64,000 nucleotides of DNA from Chryseobacterium luteum. GTDB lineage: Bacteria > Bacteroidota > Bacteroidia > Flavobacteriales > Weeksellaceae. The number at the start of each line of letters is the position of its first letter. The stretch's first letter is position 1. The DNA is taken from contig NZ_JPRO01000001.1 in the NCBI RefSeq assembly GCF_000737785.1, positions 124,001 through 188,000 of the forward strand, written 5' to 3'. Below are positions 32,091 to 41,189 of this stretch, one piece after another. Made by a program: the position numbers and the translations under genes. Under the pieces are notes generated by a model. The model saw only the letters and a list, made by a program, of their open reading frames with translations, was not told where the DNA came from and made no database searches.

Positions 32091-33116
32091 TTATTTAATT
32101 AAGAAATTGAATTTATCCATGTTCTTAAGGGCAATTCCGGTTCCGCGAACTACAGCTCTCAACGGATCTTCTGCAACAAATACAGGAAGACCGGTCTTTT
32201 TGTGCAGTCTGTCCGCAAGACCTCTCAGTAAAGCGCCTCCTCCGGCAAGATAGATCCCTGTTTTATAGATATCAGCAGCCAGTTCCGGCGGAGTAAGAGA
32301 AAGCGTTTCCATTACGGCATCTTCAATTCTAATGATGGACTTGTCCAGTGCACGTGCAATTTCTTTGTATCCCACCATGATCTCTTTCGGCTTCCCTGTG
32401 ATAAGGTCTCTACCCTGTACCGGGATATCTTCAATATCAACATCAAGATCTTCTACGGCAGAACCAACTTCAATCTTGATTCTTTCAGCCGTTCTCTCCC
32501 CGATGTAAAGATTGTGGTGTGTTCTAAGATAGTATGCAATATCATTCGTAAATACATCACCTGCAATTTTCACAGATTTGTCGCAAACGATACCTCCTAA
32601 GGCAACAACCGCAATTTCCGTAGTACCGCCACCGATATCGATGATCATGTTTCCTTCAGGTTTCTGTACGTCTATTCCAACTCCTATTGCAGCAGCCATT
32701 GGCTCATAAATCAGTCTCACTTCTTTTGCGTTCACTTTCTGAGCAGAATCTCTTACCGCTCTTTTTTCAACTTCGGTAATACCGGAAGGGATACAGATCA
32801 CGATTCTTAGTGCCGGCTGTATGAATCTACCTTTAATTCCAGGAATTTTTTTAATAAATTCTTTAATCATGTGTTCAGAAGCGTGGAAATCTGCGATAAC
32901 CCCGTCTTTCAGTGGACGGATTGTCTTGATATCCTCATGAGTTTTACCCTGCATATGCTTAGCCTGCTCACCGACCGCAATCGGTCTACCCGTAGAACGT
33001 TCAATTGCAACAATTGACGGCTGATCTATAACAATTTTATTATTATGGATGATTAGGGTATTGGCAGTACCAAGGTCTATCGCAATTTCTTGCGTAAACA
33101 TATCGAATAAACTCAT
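32091..33116 (-). CDS. mreB: Actin-like rod-shape protein MreB (341 aa)
   Basis: Forms membrane-bound filaments that place the elongation machinery. The ATPase signatures are complete: phosphate-1 IAIDLGTANTLI near 12-23, phosphate-2 IIDIGGGTTEIAVVALGG near 158-175, and the adenosine motif YLAGGGALLRGLADRL near 288-303. Length and sequence are those of a standard MreB. It is the first gene of the mreBCD-mrdA-rodA operon and has a TATCTTTG promoter element just upstream, at 33141-33148. Confidence 0.97.
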   Translation of the reverse strand: MSLFDMFTQEIAIDLGTANTLIIHNNKIVIDQPSIVAIERSTGRPIAVGEQAKHMQGKTHEDIKTIRPLKDGVIADFHASEHMIKEFIKKIPGIKGRFIQPALRIVICIPSGITEVEKRAVRDSAQKVNAKEVRLIYEPMAAAIGVGIDVQKPEGNMIIDIGGGTTEIAVVALGGIVCDKSVKIAGDVFTNDIAYYLRTHHNLYIGERTAERIKIEVGSAVEDLDVDIEDIPVQGRDLITGKPKEIMVGYKEIARALDKSIIRIEDAVMETLSLTPPELAADIYKTGIYLAGGGALLRGLADRLHKKTGLPVFVAEDPLRAVVRGTGIALKNMDKFNFLIK

Positions 33117-33479
33117 ATTTTTCTTCTGATTTTAAGTTTACAAAGATATAAATTTAACACCACTAAAGAAATTTAACGAGTATATAATTTGGTTAAAATT
33201 TTATTAAAATTCACAATTGTTTATTAACTTTTGATTTAACCATTTACGGAGCCTGATTTAAACTAAAATTAACAGGATGTAAGCATACAGTATTTTCAAT
33301 TCAAACAACAGAAAAGGCATCACCAAAAACGTTAAAATGTCTGATTATAAAATATTTTCCACCTCTCTGAAAAGTTCTCCAGCCCTCTTCTCCAGCTTCT
33401 GCCTTGCTTTTAACCATAGTTTTTCACGATAATTATCATATACATTATCAGAGGAGGATTAATTAAAAAAACCGTAAAT
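33117..33479. other. Divergent promoter region between mreB and hemA
   Basis: This 363-base region is AT-rich and has no credible gene. It holds the mreB promoter element at its left end and the hemA element at its right end. AGAGGAGGA at 33451-33459 looks like a strong Shine-Dalgarno sequence but lies too far from any start codon to serve hemA. Confidence 0.6.
33141..33148 (-). promoter_or_regulatory. Promoter -7 element of the mre operon
   Basis: On the minus strand the sequence is TATCTTTG, a match to TAnnTTTG, 25 bases before the mreB ATG. Confidence 0.6.
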
Positions 33480-33482
33480 TTG
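33475..33482 (+). promoter_or_regulatory. Promoter -7 element of hemA
   Basis: TAAATTTG matches the consensus. Its last three bases are the TTG that could be read as a start codon at 33480. If it is a promoter, transcription begins near 33489 and only the ATG at 33492 can be used. Confidence 0.5.
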
Positions 33483-33491
33483 CGACTGCTT

Positions 33492-34766
33492 ATGTTACAG
33501 TATTCCAACATCCATCAGACATCGAATTTTGCTGTACTTTCCATCAGCTATGAAAAGGCCGATGTAGAAACGAGAGGGAAATTTGCTTTCTTTGATGACA
33601 ACATTAAAAACTTTGTTACCAGGATCCACAATGTGGATTTAGGAGATGCATTTGTGGTTTCCACATGTAACAGAACCGAGATCTATACCACCTCACCGAA
33701 TTATCTTCTGGTAGCGGAAGAATACTGTAAAACAATCGGGGTACATCTTACGGATTTCCTTCAGTTTGCCAATATCCTTACCAAGGAAGAAGCCCTTACC
33801 CACCTGTTCAGGGTGGCAGCGGGACTTGAAAGCCAGATTATCGGGGACTTTGAAATCATCGGACAGATCAAAAAAGCATACAGCCGTTTTAAAAAAGAGA
33901 GACAGAATTCCAATCCATACCTGGAAAGAGCTATTAATGCCGCCATTCAGATTTCAAAAAGAATTAAGAATGAAACCGGAATTTCCAACGGAGCAGCTTC
34001 TGTATCCTATGCTGCTGTTCATTATATCCTGAATAACCAAAAGAAAATTACTGAAAAGAATATTCTTCTTTTAGGTGTGGGTGAAATTGGCCAGAATACG
34101 GTTGAAAATCTTGTAAAGCACGTTTACCAGCCAAAAATTAAAATTGCAAACAGAACCCAGGAGAAAGCTGAAAAGATTTCCCAGAAATACAACATTCCTC
34201 ATGTTGATTATTCTGATTTTGATCAGGAATTAAAAAACACGGACATCCTGATCGTTGCAACAGGCGCAAAGCATCCTATCATCAACAAGTCTCATTTCCC
34301 GAACGGAAAGGAAACACTTGTGATTGACCTTTCTATTCCTCACAACGTTGAAAAGGATGTTACCGAGAATGAAAATGTAACCCTGATTGATGTGGATGAG
34401 CTTTCAAAGCAGATCCAGGAAACCATTCAGCAGCGGGAAAAAGAAATTCCAAAAGCTGAAAAAATCATCAAAGAACTGACGAAAGAGTTTCTGGAATGGG
34501 AGAAAAAGAGAAAGCTGGCCCCCAATATTCACCATTTCAAAGCGGTCCTGAAGAATATGGAACGTAATGAAATGCATAATTTTTACAAAAAAAATAAATA
34601 CATAAACATCACGGACATGGAGCTTTCTGATAAAATGATCCAGAAAATCACCAACCGTTTTGCAAAATTTATCATCGACAATCCTTTAAAAGCCGAAGAA
34701 ATTAGTAAATTAATGCACGAAATATTAGTTGAACAACCAAACAACGAATTCAATGAAAAGCATTAG
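33492..34766 (+). CDS. hemA: Glutamyl-tRNA reductase
   Basis: First committed enzyme of haem synthesis by the C5 pathway: it reduces glutamyl-tRNA to glutamate-1-semialdehyde with NADPH. The catalytic Cys is C59 in VVSTCNRTEIY; the Rossmann domain carries ILLLGVGEIGQNTVENL, a G-x-G-x-x-G type site, near 188-204. The C-terminal dimerisation helix follows. The frame can also open at TTG 33480, giving four more residues, but that codon lies in a promoter element, so I chose the ATG at 33492. The end overlaps hemC by 14 bases. Confidence 0.95.
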   Translation: MLQYSNIHQTSNFAVLSISYEKADVETRGKFAFFDDNIKNFVTRIHNVDLGDAFVVSTCNRTEIYTTSPNYLLVAEEYCKTIGVHLTDFLQFANILTKEEALTHLFRVAAGLESQIIGDFEIIGQIKKAYSRFKKERQNSNPYLERAINAAIQISKRIKNETGISNGAASVSYAAVHYILNNQKKITEKNILLLGVGEIGQNTVENLVKHVYQPKIKIANRTQEKAEKISQKYNIPHVDYSDFDQELKNTDILIVATGAKHPIINKSHFPNGKETLVIDLSIPHNVEKDVTENENVTLIDVDELSKQIQETIQQREKEIPKAEKIIKELTKEFLEWEKKRKLAPNIHHFKAVLKNMERNEMHNFYKKNKYINITDMELSDKMIQKITNRFAKFIIDNPLKAEEISKLMHEILVEQPNNEFNEKH

Positions 34767-35661
34767 AATCGGAACAAGAAATTCCGCACTTGCACTTTGG
34801 CAGGCAAGAGAGGTTGCGAGGCACCTTCAAAACAGTAATTATTTAACGGACATCGTTCCTATCGTATCTTCGGGTGATAAGAACTTAAATCAGCCGCTTT
34901 ATTCTTTAGGAATCACCGGGGTTTTTACAAGAGACCTCGATATTGCTCTATTGAATGACGAGATTGATATTGCCGTACACTCTTTAAAAGATGTTCCTAC
35001 CCAGCTTCCTCAAAATATTGAGATCATCGCTTATCTGGAAAGAGATTTCCCCCAGGATGTATTGATAAGAAAGGAATCTGCACGAAATAAAGAATTCCAT
35101 GAACTTAAACTGGCTACCAGCAGCCTGAGAAGAAGAGCATTCTGGCTAAAAAATTATCCTCATGCTGAATTTTCCGATATCCGCGGAAACATCCAGACAC
35201 GCCTTCAGAAATTGGAGGAAGGAGATTTTGATGCCACTATTCTGTCTCTGGCAGGAATCAAGAGAATGAAAATGGACATTGATTATGAAATGCTTCCGCT
35301 GATGATCCCGGCTGCTTCGCAGGGAGTAATTGCTGTTGCCGGACATTCTGACAAAACAGAGATCAATGAAATCCTGAGCCAGATTAATCATAAAAAAACC
35401 CAGATCTGTGTAGAAATCGAAAGAAATTTCCTGAGCACACTGGAAGGCGGATGCACGGCCCCAATCGGAGCTTTTGCAGAGCTCATCGAAAACCAGGTCC
35501 GTTTTAAAGCTGCCCTCTGCTCTCTGGACGGGAAAAATTATATTGCTACCGACGAGAACTTTGAGTACAACGAAACTGAAAATTTTGGAGAGAAGTTCGC
35601 CAGAATCGTTCTTGAAAACGGAGGAAAAGAGCTGATGGCTGAAATCAAGAATTCGTATTAA
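34753..35661 (+). CDS. hemC: Hydroxymethylbilane synthase (porphobilinogen deaminase)
   Basis: Joins four porphobilinogen units to hydroxymethylbilane. I chose the ATG at 34753, which gives MKSIRIGTRNSALALWQ, the usual beginning of the family; an upstream in-frame ATG at 34729 lies inside hemA and adds eight unlikely residues. Signatures include HSLKDVPTQLP with the catalytic Asp near 76, the Arg-rich TSSLRRRAFWLK, and LEGGCTAPIGA near 231-241, whose Cys carries the dipyrromethane cofactor. The 302-residue length is normal. Confidence 0.95.
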   Translation: MKSIRIGTRNSALALWQAREVARHLQNSNYLTDIVPIVSSGDKNLNQPLYSLGITGVFTRDLDIALLNDEIDIAVHSLKDVPTQLPQNIEIIAYLERDFPQDVLIRKESARNKEFHELKLATSSLRRRAFWLKNYPHAEFSDIRGNIQTRLQKLEEGDFDATILSLAGIKRMKMDIDYEMLPLMIPAASQGVIAVAGHSDKTEINEILSQINHKKTQICVEIERNFLSTLEGGCTAPIGAFAELIENQVRFKAALCSLDGKNYIATDENFEYNETENFGEKFARIVLENGGKELMAEIKNSY

Positions 35662-35708
35662 GAAATTCTCAAACTGATCAATACTTTTATATTTTCAAGT
35701 GCAGAACA

Positions 35709-36290
35709 ATGAAAAAGTCCTTTTTTTTATTCGTATTTACATTTTGTGTGTTTGCCGCCAATGCACAGAATAAACCTGCGCTTCAGCTGTCCAACTCAGC
35801 TTTAAGCCTGGTAGATAATACCATCAGGTATGATCCTGCTTATTTTGTGATCAAATATCCCAACGGGGATGTCCCGGCTGATAAAGGCGTCTGTACAGAT
35901 GTCATTATAAGAGCATACAGAAAACTTGGCATTGATCTGCAAAAAGAAGTACACGAGGATATGGCTAAAAATTTTTCAAAATATCCGAAATCCTGGGGAC
36001 TGAAAAAACCGGATACCAATATTGATCACAGGAGAGTTCCCAATCTTGCCGTCTTTTTTTCCAGATTCGGAAAAGTAAAGTCTACTGAAACCAATCCCTC
36101 ACTTTATGTTCCGGGCGATATTGTTACCTGGATCTTACCCGGAAACCTCACCCATATCGGAATTGTTGTCAATAAAAAATCTGCTGACGGAAAAAGGTTT
36201 CTGATTGTACATAATATAGGAGGCGGACAGGTTTTGGAAGACTGCCTCTTTAAATATACCGTTACAGGACATTATCAATACCCGAAATAA
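35709..36290 (+). CDS. Exported DUF1287 protein (193 aa)
   Basis: The signal peptide is MKKSFFLFVFTFCVFAANAQ. The body has the DUF1287 pattern: GVCTDVIIRAYRKLGIDLQ near 57-75, HEDMAKNF, DTNIDHRRVPNLAVFF, PGDIVTW, LTHIGIVVN and HNIGGG. The ordered Cys-59 (CTD), His (THIGIV) and His (HNIG) recall the NlpC/P60 Cys-His fold, so a peptidase- or amidase-like activity on cell wall is plausible, but no activity is established in my knowledge. It sits between hemC and an amidase gene, 9 bases before the latter, and is likely co-transcribed. Confidence 0.88.
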   Translation: MKKSFFLFVFTFCVFAANAQNKPALQLSNSALSLVDNTIRYDPAYFVIKYPNGDVPADKGVCTDVIIRAYRKLGIDLQKEVHEDMAKNFSKYPKSWGLKKPDTNIDHRRVPNLAVFFSRFGKVKSTETNPSLYVPGDIVTWILPGNLTHIGIVVNKKSADGKRFLIVHNIGGGQVLEDCLFKYTVTGHYQYPK

Positions 36291-36299
36291 GCTGCTTCT

Positions 36300-36956
36300 A
36301 TGAAAAATCTTATCTATGCTTTATTTGTATTGATATCATCTTATACGAAAGCTCAGACCACCGGATTTAAAACAGTCAGTAAACCCATTGATTATTCTCG
36401 GGAGAGGGTTCGTTTAAGCTTAGAATATCTTAAAAGTCATTATAATATTGTACAAAATTCGCCAACGATTTCGCCTAAAATAATCGTACTGCATTATACC
36501 GCAGGCGGAACTGTTGAAACGAATTACAAATATTTTAATAAGACCCATCTGGAATCTGCCAGAAATGTTTTAAAGAAGCAGAGCACTTTAAATGTTTCTT
36601 CACAGTTTATTGTAGACCGGGACGGCACGATCTATCAGCTTATGGAGCCTGATATGTTTGCAAGACATACTATAGGCCTGAATTACTGTGCAATCGGCAT
36701 TGAAAATATAGGCAGCAAAAATCAGCCGCTCACGGAAAAACAGGCTTTGGCAAATGCTCAGCTGGTTCGGTATTTAACTAAAAAATACAATATAGAATAT
36801 CTTATAGGCCATTCGGAATATGGCGTATTCAGAGGTTCCAAGCTTTGGAAAGAGACGGATCCGAATTATTTTACAGCAAAAGAAGATCCGGGAAAAGATT
36901 TTATGAAAAAAGTAAGGCTGCTAGTGACTGATTTACATTTAAAAGAGAAACCTTAG
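36300..36956 (+). CDS. Exported N-acetylmuramoyl-L-alanine amidase, Amidase_2 family (218 aa)
   Basis: Cuts the bond between muramic acid and the stem peptide of peptidoglycan. A signal peptide (MKNLIYALFVLISSYTKAQ) sends it to the periplasm. Zinc ligands of the T7-lysozyme/AmpD fold are H65 in IVLHYTAGG, H171 in IGHSEYG and D187 in ETDPNYF; FARHTIGLN at 120-128 and AIGIENIG are further family motifs. It starts 9 bases after the DUF1287 gene and ends 4 bases before hemD, so all are in one transcript with the haem genes. Confidence 0.92.
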   Translation: MKNLIYALFVLISSYTKAQTTGFKTVSKPIDYSRERVRLSLEYLKSHYNIVQNSPTISPKIIVLHYTAGGTVETNYKYFNKTHLESARNVLKKQSTLNVSSQFIVDRDGTIYQLMEPDMFARHTIGLNYCAIGIENIGSKNQPLTEKQALANAQLVRYLTKKYNIEYLIGHSEYGVFRGSKLWKETDPNYFTAKEDPGKDFMKKVRLLVTDLHLKEKP

Positions 36957-36960
36957 TTCA

Positions 36961-37632
36961 ATGAAAATTCTGTTTAGCAAAATTATAGATGCCACATTAT
37001 TATCCAAAGAATTAGGATCGGATATTTCGGCTGAATGTATTGAGGTAATCAGAACGGAACCTATAAAAACGGCTGCATTTGACTTAAAAAATTACTCACT
37101 GATCTTCACAAGTGTCAATGGAGTTGGTTCGTTCTTCAAAAATCAATTTAAGCCCAACGAGGATTTCACAGCAAAAAACTACAATAAAATATACTGCGTC
37201 GGCGAGAAAACGAAACGTGAACTGAGAAAATACGGCTTCGGAACATTCAAGGTTCTGAAAAATGCCGAAACTCTTTCGAGGTTTATCATCGGAAACTGCC
37301 AGCACGAAAAGTTTCTTCATTTCTGCGGTAACCTTGCCATTGATGTCCTGGATAAGGATCTTCCTTTGCAGAATATCAGTTACAAAAAGATCACGGTTTA
37401 CAAAACGGAAGAGCTTTACCCTTCCGTACCTGAAAAATATCATGCTGCAGTTTTTTTTAGTCCAAGCGGAGTTCGTAGTTTTGCAAAACTCAATTCTTTA
37501 GAAGGAATGAAGATTTTTTCCATTGGGGAAACTACCTCAGGTGAGCTCAGAAAGTACACCACAGAAGAGATCTTTACATCAGAAGAAAACAATCTGCCTT
37601 CTATTTTCAGATTGATCAAAAAGGAATTTTAA
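36961..37632 (+). CDS. hemD: Uroporphyrinogen-III synthase
   Basis: Closes hydroxymethylbilane to uroporphyrinogen III with inversion of ring D. HemD sequences are poorly conserved, but YSLIFTSVNGVGSFFK near 44-59 and AAVFFSPSGVRSFAKL near 162-177 are the paired motifs of its two lobes, and IYCVGEKTKRELRKYG and IFSIGETTSGELRKY match the Gly-Glu-x-Thr segments. The 223-residue length is right for the family. Its position between hemC and hemE supports the call. Confidence 0.9.
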   Translation: MKILFSKIIDATLLSKELGSDISAECIEVIRTEPIKTAAFDLKNYSLIFTSVNGVGSFFKNQFKPNEDFTAKNYNKIYCVGEKTKRELRKYGFGTFKVLKNAETLSRFIIGNCQHEKFLHFCGNLAIDVLDKDLPLQNISYKKITVYKTEELYPSVPEKYHAAVFFSPSGVRSFAKLNSLEGMKIFSIGETTSGELRKYTTEEIFTSEENNLPSIFRLIKKEF

Positions 37633-37698
37633 GCAGCTGCAAGCCTGGCTGGTAAAAATAATGAGCGCCGAGAACGGCCATATTAGTTTAAATAAATT

Positions 37699-38730
37699 AT
37701 GATTAAAAACGACTTATATTTAAAAGCACTCCGCGGAGAAACTGTAGAAAGACCGCCGGTATGGATGATGAGACAGGCCGGAAGATATCTGCCGGAATTC
37801 ATTGCCCTCCGGGATAAATATGATTTCTTTACGAGATGCCAGACGCCGGAACTAGCTTCTGAAATTACTGTACAGCCTATCCGTAGATTTCCTTTGGATG
37901 CAGCCATTTTGTTTTCTGATATTTTGGTAGTTCCCCAAGCGATGGGAATTGATTTTAAAATGAAGGAAAACGTGGGTCCATGGCTGGACAATCCAATCAG
38001 AACGATGGAGCAGGTTCAGAATGTTGTGGTTCCTGATGTGGATGATACTTTAGGATACGTTTTTGATGCCATTGAACTTACATTAATTAAATTAAATAAT
38101 GAAATTCCATTGATCGGTTTTGCAGGTTCTCCATGGACGATCCTGTGCTACTGTATTGAGGGAAAAGGAAGTAAAGCTTTTGATATTGCGAAGTCTTTCT
38201 GTTTTCAGCAGCCTGAAGCGGCCCATTTACTGCTTCAGAAGATCACAGATACTACGATTGCCTATTTAAAAAGAAAGGTTGAAAAAGGGGTTTCTGCGGT
38301 TCAGGTTTTTGACTCATGGGGTGGAATGCTTTCTCCTACGGATTATCAGGAATTCTCATGGCAGTATATCAATCAGATTGTTGAAGCTTTAAGTCCTCTT
38401 ACCCATGTTGTTGTATTTGGAAAAGGATGCTGGTTCGCCCTTGAAGATATGACGATGTCTAAGGCATCTGCTTTGGGTGTTGACTGGACGATTACTCCTG
38501 AGTTTGCAAGAACATTAACGAACCATACGATGACGCTTCAGGGAAATTTTGATCCTGCAAGATTGCATTCTACTCCTGAAACGATCAAAAAAATGGTAAC
38601 TGAGATGATCAACCGTTTTGGAAAAGACAGGTATATTGCGAATCTCGGACACGGAATTTTACCTAATATTCCTGTGGAAAATGCAGAAGCGTTTATCAGA
38701 GCAGTCGTTGACTGGAAACCGAATAATTAA
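37699..38730 (+). CDS. hemE: Uroporphyrinogen decarboxylase
   Basis: Removes four carboxyl groups from uroporphyrinogen III to give coproporphyrinogen III. The N-terminal signature [16 protein letters not shown] at about 19-34, with the two invariant Arg, is intact. [14 protein letters not shown] near 73-86 holds the catalytic Asp, and the second signature [19 protein letters not shown] near 133-151 is present. NLGHGILP with the conserved His is near 315-322. Length is 343 residues, as expected. Sixty-six bases separate it from hemD. Confidence 0.96.
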   Translation: MIKNDLYLKALRGETVERPPVWMMRQAGRYLPEFIALRDKYDFFTRCQTPELASEITVQPIRRFPLDAAILFSDILVVPQAMGIDFKMKENVGPWLDNPIRTMEQVQNVVVPDVDDTLGYVFDAIELTLIKLNNEIPLIGFAGSPWTILCYCIEGKGSKAFDIAKSFCFQQPEAAHLLLQKITDTTIAYLKRKVEKGVSAVQVFDSWGGMLSPTDYQEFSWQYINQIVEALSPLTHVVVFGKGCWFALEDMTMSKASALGVDWTITPEFARTLTNHTMTLQGNFDPARLHSTPETIKKMVTEMINRFGKDRYIANLGHGILPNIPVENAEAFIRAVVDWKPNN

Positions 38731-38823
38731 TTTTCAAGCTAAAAAAGTGGCAGTTTTTGAGACTTTAGTCTTTCTAAGAATGTACTTTAAAGTATTATAA
38801 AATTTCATTTTAAAAATATTTTT

Positions 38824-38856
38824 AAACCTCATAGGTTTTAAAAACCTATGAGGTTT
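38824..38856. repeat. Long perfect palindrome AACCTCATAGGTTTT
   Basis: Fourteen-base arms AAACCTCATAGGTTT and AAACCTATGAGGTTT around a short T/A centre. I recall this word as a recurrent intergenic repeat in flavobacterial genomes, so it is probably a dispersed palindromic element and not a terminator alone. Confidence 0.6.
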
Positions 38857-38890
38857 ACATAAAAAATATGGTTAAAGATATTAATCAAAA

Positions 38891-38923
38891 AAATCCCTTT
38901 CAATTGTTTTGAAAGGGATTTTC
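38891..38923. terminator. Hairpin terminator downstream of hemE
   Basis: AAATCCCTTTCAA / TTGAAAGGGATTT is a perfect hairpin with a T-rich sequence on its right side and an A-rich one on its left, so it can act in both directions. It lies 160 bases after the hemE stop. Confidence 0.7.
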
Positions 38924-39025
38924 TATTTTCTTTTTAAATTTATACTGACTATCAATACATTGTATATTACCAGGTCATTATTGATGGAAAATGCTACTGT
39001 ATCTCACGGGAATAGGCATTCATTA

Positions 39026-39055
39026 AAAAAAGCAGTTAACAACTGCTTTTTAATT
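39026..39055. terminator. Bidirectional terminator next to sufS
   Basis: AAAAGCAGTT / AACTGCTTTT with flanking A and T runs ends three bases from the sufS stop codon. Confidence 0.8.
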
Positions 39056-39057
39056 TT

Positions 39058-40278
39058 TTATCCGAGCATTTTCTGAGCTTTCTTTACTCCTTCTATAAGC
39101 TTGTCAATTTCTTCAAAAGTATTATAAACAGCAAAACTAGCTCTTACGGTTCCGGCTATATTGAAAAAGTCCATGATAGGCTGCGTACAGTGATGTCCGG
39201 TTCTGACAGCAATTCCCATTTTATCGAGAATCATTCCTACATCGGAAGATATTCCCACCCCTTCCAGATTAAAGGAAACCACACCTGTTCTTTTGGCTTT
39301 TTCACCATATATCTTTATATTGTCCAGTTCCAGAAGTTTTCTCTGTGCATATTCCAGTAATGCATTTTCGTGATTCTGAATATTCTGCCTGCCGGTTCTT
39401 TCAATAAAGTCAACCGCGGCACCCAGCGCTATATTTCCGCCCACATTGGGTGTTCCTGCTTCATATTTAAAGGGAAGTCCTGCGTAGCTAGTTCCGTCGA
39501 AAGAGCATACTGCAATCATCTCCCCTCCTCCGTGAAACGGCGGAAGTTCTTCCAGGATTTTCTGCTTTCCGTAGAGAATCCCTGTGCCCATTGGTGCATA
39601 CATTTTATGACCCGAAAACACGAAGAAATCACAGTCCATCTTCTGTACATCGATCTCAAAGTGAGGAGCAGACTGCGCCCCGTCGATCACAATATAAGCG
39701 TCTGAATTTTTCCTTGTTCTAGCAATAATTTCTTCTATAGGATTTACAATTCCCAATGCATTGGAAACCTGGTTTACAGAAACAACCTTTGTTTTTTCAC
39801 TTAAAAATTCATCTAAATAATTTAATTGAAGGATCCCGTTTTCATCAATCGGAATCACTCTGAGCTTTGCTCCGGTTCTTTCGCAAAGCAGCTGCCATGG
39901 AACGATGTTGGAGTGGTGTTCCAGGTAGGAAATGATGATCTCATCGTCTTTTTTAAGCTTTTGTGTTAAAATGTAGGCGATGAGGTTGAGACCTTCCGTG
40001 GTTCCTTTTGTAAAAATGACTTCAAAATCGTGCTCGGCATTGATGAATTTCTGGATCTTTCTTCTCGAAAGCTCCATTTCCTCTGTTGCCAGCTGACTTA
40101 ATGTATGAATTCCTCTGTGAACATTTGCATTAAGTTCTGTATAATAATCATTCCAGACCTTTAAAACAGAGTCCGGCTTCTGGGATGTTGCTGCATTATC
40201 TAAGTAAACCAATGGCTTACCATTCACTTCGCGGTTTAATATAGTAAACTGACTTCTTATTTCCTGAATGTCAAACAT
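39058..40278 (-). CDS. sufS: Cysteine desulfurase, SufS family (406 aa)
   Basis: Pyridoxal-phosphate enzyme that takes sulfur from cysteine for Fe-S cluster assembly. The PLP lysine is K225 in FSGHKMYAP, and the persulfide-forming Cys is C364 in RTGHHCTQPIM; the short sequence after this Cys is that of type II (SufS/CsdA) enzymes. HHSNIVPWQ at 121-129 and GTPNVGG at 275-281 are further family motifs. No other suf gene is next to it in the window; the gene stands alone between a terminator and a 217-base gap. Confidence 0.94.
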   Translation of the reverse strand: MFDIQEIRSQFTILNREVNGKPLVYLDNAATSQKPDSVLKVWNDYYTELNANVHRGIHTLSQLATEEMELSRRKIQKFINAEHDFEVIFTKGTTEGLNLIAYILTQKLKKDDEIIISYLEHHSNIVPWQLLCERTGAKLRVIPIDENGILQLNYLDEFLSEKTKVVSVNQVSNALGIVNPIEEIIARTRKNSDAYIVIDGAQSAPHFEIDVQKMDCDFFVFSGHKMYAPMGTGILYGKQKILEELPPFHGGGEMIAVCSFDGTSYAGLPFKYEAGTPNVGGNIALGAAVDFIERTGRQNIQNHENALLEYAQRKLLELDNIKIYGEKAKRTGVVSFNLEGVGISSDVGMILDKMGIAVRTGHHCTQPIMDFFNIAGTVRASFAVYNTFEEIDKLIEGVKKAQKMLG

Positions 40279-40446
40279 TTATTAAAATTTTAAATTAGAT
40301 TGCTCTTATTTAGAACACTTCAAATTTACGGCTTTTTTTCTGAAAGAACATATCGCTTCAATGGGTGATACTTATCAGCTGATAGAAATATTCGATAAAT
40401 AAGATGGTAAAGAAAGATAATTTTTCTTTTTGGCATCAAATAAAAA

Positions 40447-40470
40447 AACCTGCCAAAATTGACAGGTTCT
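40447..40470 (-). terminator. Terminator of rplY
   Basis: AACCTG / CAGGTT hairpin; on the minus strand the stem is followed by a run of T residues, 26 bases past the rplY stop. Confidence 0.75.
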
Positions 40471-40495
40471 ATATTGTTTGTTGAATAAGCAAATA

Positions 40496-41134
40496 TTATT
40501 CTGCTGCAGTTTCTTCTGCTGCCGGAGCTGCGCCTTCTTCAGCTACAACTTCTTCCTCTTCATCATCTTCTACTACTGCTCCCTTCATTGCATTTCTAGA
40601 CATCTTAACAGCTACTACAACTGCATTGTCCGGGTGTACGAAAGAATATCCTTCAGCTTTGATACCTCCAACATAAATCTTGTTACCGATTTTTAATGAA
40701 GTAATGTCTACAACTACCTCATCCGGTAAGTTTGCAGGAATAGCTTTCACTTTTAATTTTCTGAAAGACTGACGTAGTACACCACCAGCCACAACACCTT
40801 TAGAACGTCCGGTAAGTCTTACAGGAACTTCCATAACCACTGGCTTATCGTCAGATAACTGGTAGAAGTCTGCGTGTAAAATTTTGTCCGTAATCGGATG
40901 GAACTGAATATCCTGAAGAACTGCTGGAATTGTTTTCCCGTCTAGTTCAATAGATACCGTGTGTGCTTCAGGAGTGTATACTAAACCTTTGAAAGCTTTC
41001 TCTTCAGCAGAGAAGTTTAAAGGTGCTTCACCTCCATAAACAACACAAGGAACTAATTCAGCATCACGTAAAGCTTTTGTCGACTTTTTGCCCACGCTTT
41101 CTCTTTTTGTACCTTGAATTGTAATAGATTTCAT
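40496..41134 (-). CDS. rplY: 50S ribosomal protein L25/general stress protein Ctc (212 aa)
   Basis: Binds 5S rRNA in the large subunit. The first 95 residues are the L25 domain ([20 protein letters not shown], then VVYGG), and residues 96-185 are the Ctc/TL5-type beta domain ([20 protein letters not shown]). The last 25 residues are a very acidic Glu/Ala tail ([20 protein letters not shown]), common in Bacteroidota L25. It is followed by a terminator and lies 55 bases after prs, the same pairing found in many bacteria, so both are probably in one transcript. Confidence 0.96.
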   Translation of the reverse strand: MKSITIQGTKRESVGKKSTKALRDAELVPCVVYGGEAPLNFSAEEKAFKGLVYTPEAHTVSIELDGKTIPAVLQDIQFHPITDKILHADFYQLSDDKPVVMEVPVRLTGRSKGVVAGGVLRQSFRKLKVKAIPANLPDEVVVDITSLKIGNKIYVGGIKAEGYSFVHPDNAVVVAVKMSRNAMKGAVVEDDEEEEVVAEEGAAPAAEETAAE

Positions 41135-41189
41135 TTATAAAAATTTAAAAAATTGTTTCTGTTTAACTCTGCAATCCGCTGAAAATCAA

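Larger units (their letters stand above)
38731..39057. other. 327-base intergenic region with three hairpins
   Basis: It contains the palindrome at 38824-38856, a terminator-like hairpin at 38891-38923 and a bidirectional terminator at 39026-39055. No gene is seen. Confidence 0.6.
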
